DNA from: Lachnospiraceae bacterium
GTDB taxonomy: Bacteria; Bacillota; Clostridia; Lachnospirales; Lachnospiraceae
NCBI GenBank assembly: GCA_024687745.1
Contig: JAILEM010000188.1
Location: forward strand, 1 to 56,827
Length of the DNA: 56,827 nucleotides
Direction: 5' to 3'
Made by a program: the position numbers and the translations under genes. A model generated the notes under the pieces. The model did not search any database, was not told the DNA's origin, and saw only the letters and a list, made by a program, of their open reading frames with translations. Below are positions 54,196 to 56,827 of the stretch, piece after piece; the first letter of the stretch is position 1, and every line of letters begins with the position of its first letter.

Positions 54196-55578
54196 ATGTC
54201 GGAAATAAAAAGAAGCGAAAAGGGAAATTTCAGTGAAGGAAGGATAAGCACCCTCATACTCTCACAGGCCATACCTCTGACGTTGGCCCAGCTTGTCCAG
54301 GTTGTCTATAATATTGTAGACAGGGTATATCTTGGACATATGCCCGGAGAAACAGAAGGGATAGCACTTACCGGTGTCGGACTTACCTTCCCCATAATAA
54401 GCCTGATCGCTGCATTCATAAATCTTTTTGCAACGGGAGGAAGCCCACTTTGCGCAATGGCCAGAGGCTCGGGCGACAATATAAGAGCAAAGGATATAGA
54501 AGTTACGGTACTTTTTATGCAGTTTTTGACAGGCCTCTTTTGTACCATCATTTTTTATGTCAGCAGGAAACCTCTTTTATATCTTCTTGGGGCAAGTGAT
54601 AATACCTATGGATATGCCTCGCTCTATCTTTCCGTTTATCTTACGGGAACTGTGTTTGTTACCATGGGGACAGGGATGAATGCCTTCATAAATCTGCAGG
54701 GATATGCCAACAGGGCAATGCTTTATATGATAACAGGGGCCCTTATCAATATAATACTTGACCCCGTCTTTATTTTTTCTTTTAAGCTCGGTGTTGCCGG
54801 TGCCGCCCTTGCTTCAGTGATCTCACAGGCTCTGTCCTGCTTTCTTGTACTTAAGTTTCTTTTCGGAAAAAGGGCCGTGATATCGATAAGTCTTAAGGAC
54901 GTTCTGCATCCAAAGCTTATACTTTTAAAAAATATAATACCCTTAGGTCTTGCAGGGTTTTTCATGTCCTCAACAAACTGTGCCGTACAGGCCGTCTGCA
55001 ACGCAACACTTTCCATATACGGCGGAGATCTCTATATCGGTATAATGACTATAATCAACTCGGTAAGGGAAATGATAAGCCTTCCCATCAACGGTATAAC
55101 TGCCGGCTCACAGCCCGTGATCAGCTACAACTATGGGGCAAAAATATATCCCCGTGTAAAAAAGGGGATACGTTTTATGGCCGCCACGGGAATTGGCTAT
55201 ACAGCCCTGATGTGGGCTCTTATTCTGCTGTTTCCTCATTTTTTCCTCTCTGTCTTTTCATCTGAGGAAAAACTTGTTTTATCCGGAAGAATACCCATGA
55301 TGATATACTTTTCGGGTTTCATATTTATGGCTCTGCAGTTTGTGGGACAGGCAAGCTTTGTCGCCCTTGGAAAGGCACGCCATTCGATCTTCTTCTCCCT
55401 TTTGAGAAAGATAATCATTGTAGTACCGCTTACGATCATCCTTCCAAGGATCAACGGACTTGGCGTATTCGGAGTATTCCTTGCGGAACCGATATCAAAT
55501 CTGACAGGCGGACTGGCAAGCTTCCTTACAATGTATATAGGCACCTATCGAAAAATGCCCTCTGACAAACCCGCTTAA
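54196..55578 (+). CDS. MATE family efflux transporter
   Basis: A 460-residue transporter with twelve predicted helices in two bundles of six. Typical MATE segments are ILSQAIPLTLAQLVQVVYNI at about residues 18-37, FATGGSPLCAMARGSGD, NAFINLQGYANRAM and INGITAGSQPVISYNYGAKI. MATE proteins export cationic drugs and metabolites using sodium or proton gradients. The start ATG 54196 follows GAGGA. The gene faces away from the PAS membrane protein, and its stop is eight bases from the end of the FHA-GGDEF gene. The substrate cannot be inferred. Confidence 0.94.
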   Translation: MSEIKRSEKGNFSEGRISTLILSQAIPLTLAQLVQVVYNIVDRVYLGHMPGETEGIALTGVGLTFPIISLIAAFINLFATGGSPLCAMARGSGDNIRAKDIEVTVLFMQFLTGLFCTIIFYVSRKPLLYLLGASDNTYGYASLYLSVYLTGTVFVTMGTGMNAFINLQGYANRAMLYMITGALINIILDPVFIFSFKLGVAGAALASVISQALSCFLVLKFLFGKRAVISISLKDVLHPKLILLKNIIPLGLAGFFMSSTNCAVQAVCNATLSIYGGDLYIGIMTIINSVREMISLPINGITAGSQPVISYNYGAKIYPRVKKGIRFMAATGIGYTALMWALILLFPHFFLSVFSSEEKLVLSGRIPMMIYFSGFIFMALQFVGQASFVALGKARHSIFFSLLRKIIIVVPLTIILPRINGLGVFGVFLAEPISNLTGGLASFLTMYIGTYRKMPSDKPA

Positions 55579-55586
55579 GGATAAGA

Positions 55587-56507
55587 TCAAAGATCCTCCT
55601 CATATACAAAGATATTGTTCTTTCCAAGTTCCTTGGCTCTGTATAGGGCTTTATCCGCAAGAGATGCAAGATAATAAATATTTGTGATCTCTGACTGCCC
55701 GGAAATATCAACAAGGCCGATACTAAGTGTCATATATATATTCTTTTCGGTATTTATGGAATCAAGGCTTTTCATAACCCCGGACAGTTTTTCTTTGACG
55801 GATTCTATATCTCCGGGTATTATACCGACAAATTCATCTCCTCCCCACCTGCATAACTGCTCTTCATTTCCGACAGCATTCTTAAGCACCCCGGCAAGGA
55901 AGAAAAGGGCCTGATCGCCTGTCTCATGGCCATTTGTATCATTAATGGCCTTAAAATCATCAATATCTATAAAGAACAGGAAGGCATTGGGAGATTCATT
56001 CTGTTTCAGATAATTAAGCCACCAGATGCCAAAATTTTCCCTACCGTACAGACCTGTAAGCTTATCTCTTGCCGTATCCCTTATATTACGCCAGAATTCT
56101 ATCTTGGAAGGTGAAAAAGCAAACTCCAGGGATATATCCGTTCTCTTTCCGTTCTCCATAGTGGGAATGGTTATGACATCACCGTCCTTAATATCGGCAC
56201 TTCCCGTTGGGAATATCTTTTTACCGTTTAAAAACACACCGTTTGTAGTCTCCTGGGCCACATATTCCACAAGGCCATCCCTTGTTATAAAGTATCCGTG
56301 ATTTCTGGAAACATGGCTGTCAGATATGGGAATATCCGGTATCCGGTTTTTATCCGGACGTCCGATAGTCTGTTTTCCTTTAAGCTCGAATTCCGTAATA
56401 CTCTGCCCATAACATACAAATACCCTCGGGCTTAAAGAATTCAGCATCAGTTCGGGAGGAAGTTCTATTATTGATGTATTTGTTAATTCTTCATTCACAT
56501 TACTCAT
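55587..56507 (-). CDS. FHA-GGDEF protein (diguanylate cyclase)
   Basis: A 306-residue cytoplasmic protein. The FHA domain covers residues 28-120 with TIGRPDKNRIPDIPISDSHV and SRNHGYF, a binding fold for phosphothreonine partners; ETTNGVFLNGKKI and DGDVITI follow. The GGDEF domain begins near residue 145 (DKLTGLYGRENF) with RWGGDEFVG intact and a normal FFIDIDDFKAINDTNGHETGD loop, so it should be an active diguanylate cyclase. A short linker joins both domains. It is the only intact GGDEF in the window and opposes the EAL regulator at 26797-28470 in effect. A promoter candidate is at 56567-56595. Confidence 0.93.
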   Translation of the reverse strand: MSNVNEELTNTSIIELPPELMLNSLSPRVFVCYGQSITEFELKGKQTIGRPDKNRIPDIPISDSHVSRNHGYFITRDGLVEYVAQETTNGVFLNGKKIFPTGSADIKDGDVITIPTMENGKRTDISLEFAFSPSKIEFWRNIRDTARDKLTGLYGRENFGIWWLNYLKQNESPNAFLFFIDIDDFKAINDTNGHETGDQALFFLAGVLKNAVGNEEQLCRWGGDEFVGIIPGDIESVKEKLSGVMKSLDSINTEKNIYMTLSIGLVDISGQSEITNIYYLASLADKALYRAKELGKNNIFVYEEDL

Positions 56508-56566
56508 ATAATATATCCGTCTCCATTATCTTTTCTCTGCCATATAAGAAATCTGCATCATCTTTT

Positions 56567-56595
56567 ATTTTATCACGCAGCTATTTGCCAAACAA
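56567..56595 (-). promoter_or_regulatory. Promoter of the FHA-GGDEF gene
   Basis: On the minus strand, -35 TTGTTT (56590-56595) and -10 TAAAAT (56567-56572) are 17 bases apart. Confidence 0.5.
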
Positions 56596-56636
56596 GAGAA
56601 AGGCTTTATCAAAAATCATGTGTTTACCTTAAAAAT

Positions 56637-56827
56637 CTACTCAGATGCTTCTCCTGTATTTTCAGAGGTTTCGCTTTCACCGCCTTCTGTCGCGGTGTTC
56701 TCGCTGCTTTCCCCGGTATTGGTATTTTCGCCGCTTTCCGTATTTTCCGTGGTGTTCTCGCCACCCTCCTCAGCTGTCCCCTCTGAGCTGTTATCCTGCT
56801 GTTCACCTTCGTTATTTTTTTCACCGC
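56637..56827 (-). CDS. C-terminal acidic low-complexity tail of a truncated protein
   Basis: The right edge cuts a minus-strand gene; 63 codons up to TAG at 56637-56639 are visible. They encode Glu, Ser, Thr, Asn and Gly almost exclusively (for example ENTTENTESGENTNTGESSE), with no fold motif. Such acidic tails are common at the ends of surface, cell-wall or lipoprotein genes of Lachnospiraceae. The start and the domains lie outside the window, so nothing more can be said. Another reading frame of the same DNA would give an Arg/Lys-rich peptide, which I treat as a shadow. Confidence 0.7.
   Translation of the reverse strand, partial: GEKNNEGEQQDNSSEGTAEEGGENTTENTESGENTNTGESSENTATEGGESETSENTGEASE

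Noticed and set aside
56624..56824. Arg/Lys-rich small protein frame at the right edge
   Set aside because: It is a shadow of the Glu/Ser/Thr-rich tail in the frame that continues to the edge.
1..56827. CRISPR array, rRNA or tRNA genes
   Set aside because: No regular repeat-spacer pattern, rRNA sequence or cloverleaf-like tRNA was found on either strand by reading.

Overview
The window looks like a chromosomal segment of a motile, anaerobic, low-to-moderate GC Firmicute. I judge Lachnospiraceae most likely, with a Butyrivibrio/Pseudobutyrivibrio-like organism as the best guess. The reasons are AGGAGG-type ribosome binding sites, sigma-A style promoters with 17-base spacers, Bacillus-type SOS boxes at a divergent LexA/LysM pair, homodimeric glycyl-tRNA synthetase, asparagine synthetase AsnA, pyruvate phosphate dikinase, an LplB/YtcP/LipO-type sugar importer, a DUF6472-type small Cys protein, and heavy use of cyclic-di-GMP domains. 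No rRNA, tRNA, CRISPR array, insertion sequence or prophage was seen. Most genes lie on the minus strand; the plus-strand genes are a tyrosine recombinase, lexA, a giant CoA-enzyme activase and a MATE transporter.

Layout. 1-3112: a clostripain-like protease cut by the window edge, a small Cys protein, and a soluble chemoreceptor with a FIST sensor protein. 3030-4366: divergent promoters, a stand-alone tyrosine recombinase and a bidirectional terminator. 4430-8089: a three-gene sugar ABC importer under a promoter with a LacI/cre-like operator. 8355-9680: an SOS module (LysM protein and lexA, three candidate LexA boxes). 9673-13978: asnA-alaS-nadD. 14062-21032: xpaC-telA-zinc-ribbon protein-heterodimeric ABC exporter, read as one envelope or stress operon. 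21064-24770: a membrane protein, a CstA transporter with an unfamiliar partner, and a small unknown protein. 24898-26377: a FliD-like and a DUF5610-like protein. 26428-31316: a phosphorelay of hybrid kinase, response regulator with EAL domain, and Hpt. 31366-31916: two small proteins with double-glycine leaders.

32023-35001: pyruvate phosphate dikinase with an unusual C-terminal tail and a terminator-like hairpin just before its ribosome binding site. 35156-39664: adaptor, ATPase and FtsX-type permease of a MacB-like exporter. 39777-41892: a lipoprotein and glycyl-tRNA synthetase. 41909-48527: rhomboid-like protein, M16C peptidase, DUF4349 lipoprotein, era and recO. 48643-52994: a 1413-residue tandem activase of the 2-hydroxyacyl-CoA dehydratase type. 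52986-55578: a membrane PAS protein divergent from a MATE exporter, with a palindrome inside the promoter. 55587-56827: an FHA-GGDEF protein and the acidic tail of a truncated protein.

The strongest candidates for something not yet described are the tandem GG-leader proteins (31442-31916), the zinc-ribbon/toxin-like-domain protein inside the xpaC-telA-ABC operon (14062-21032), and the leader and tail of the pyruvate phosphate dikinase. All functional assignments come from reading motifs by eye; no database search was possible.
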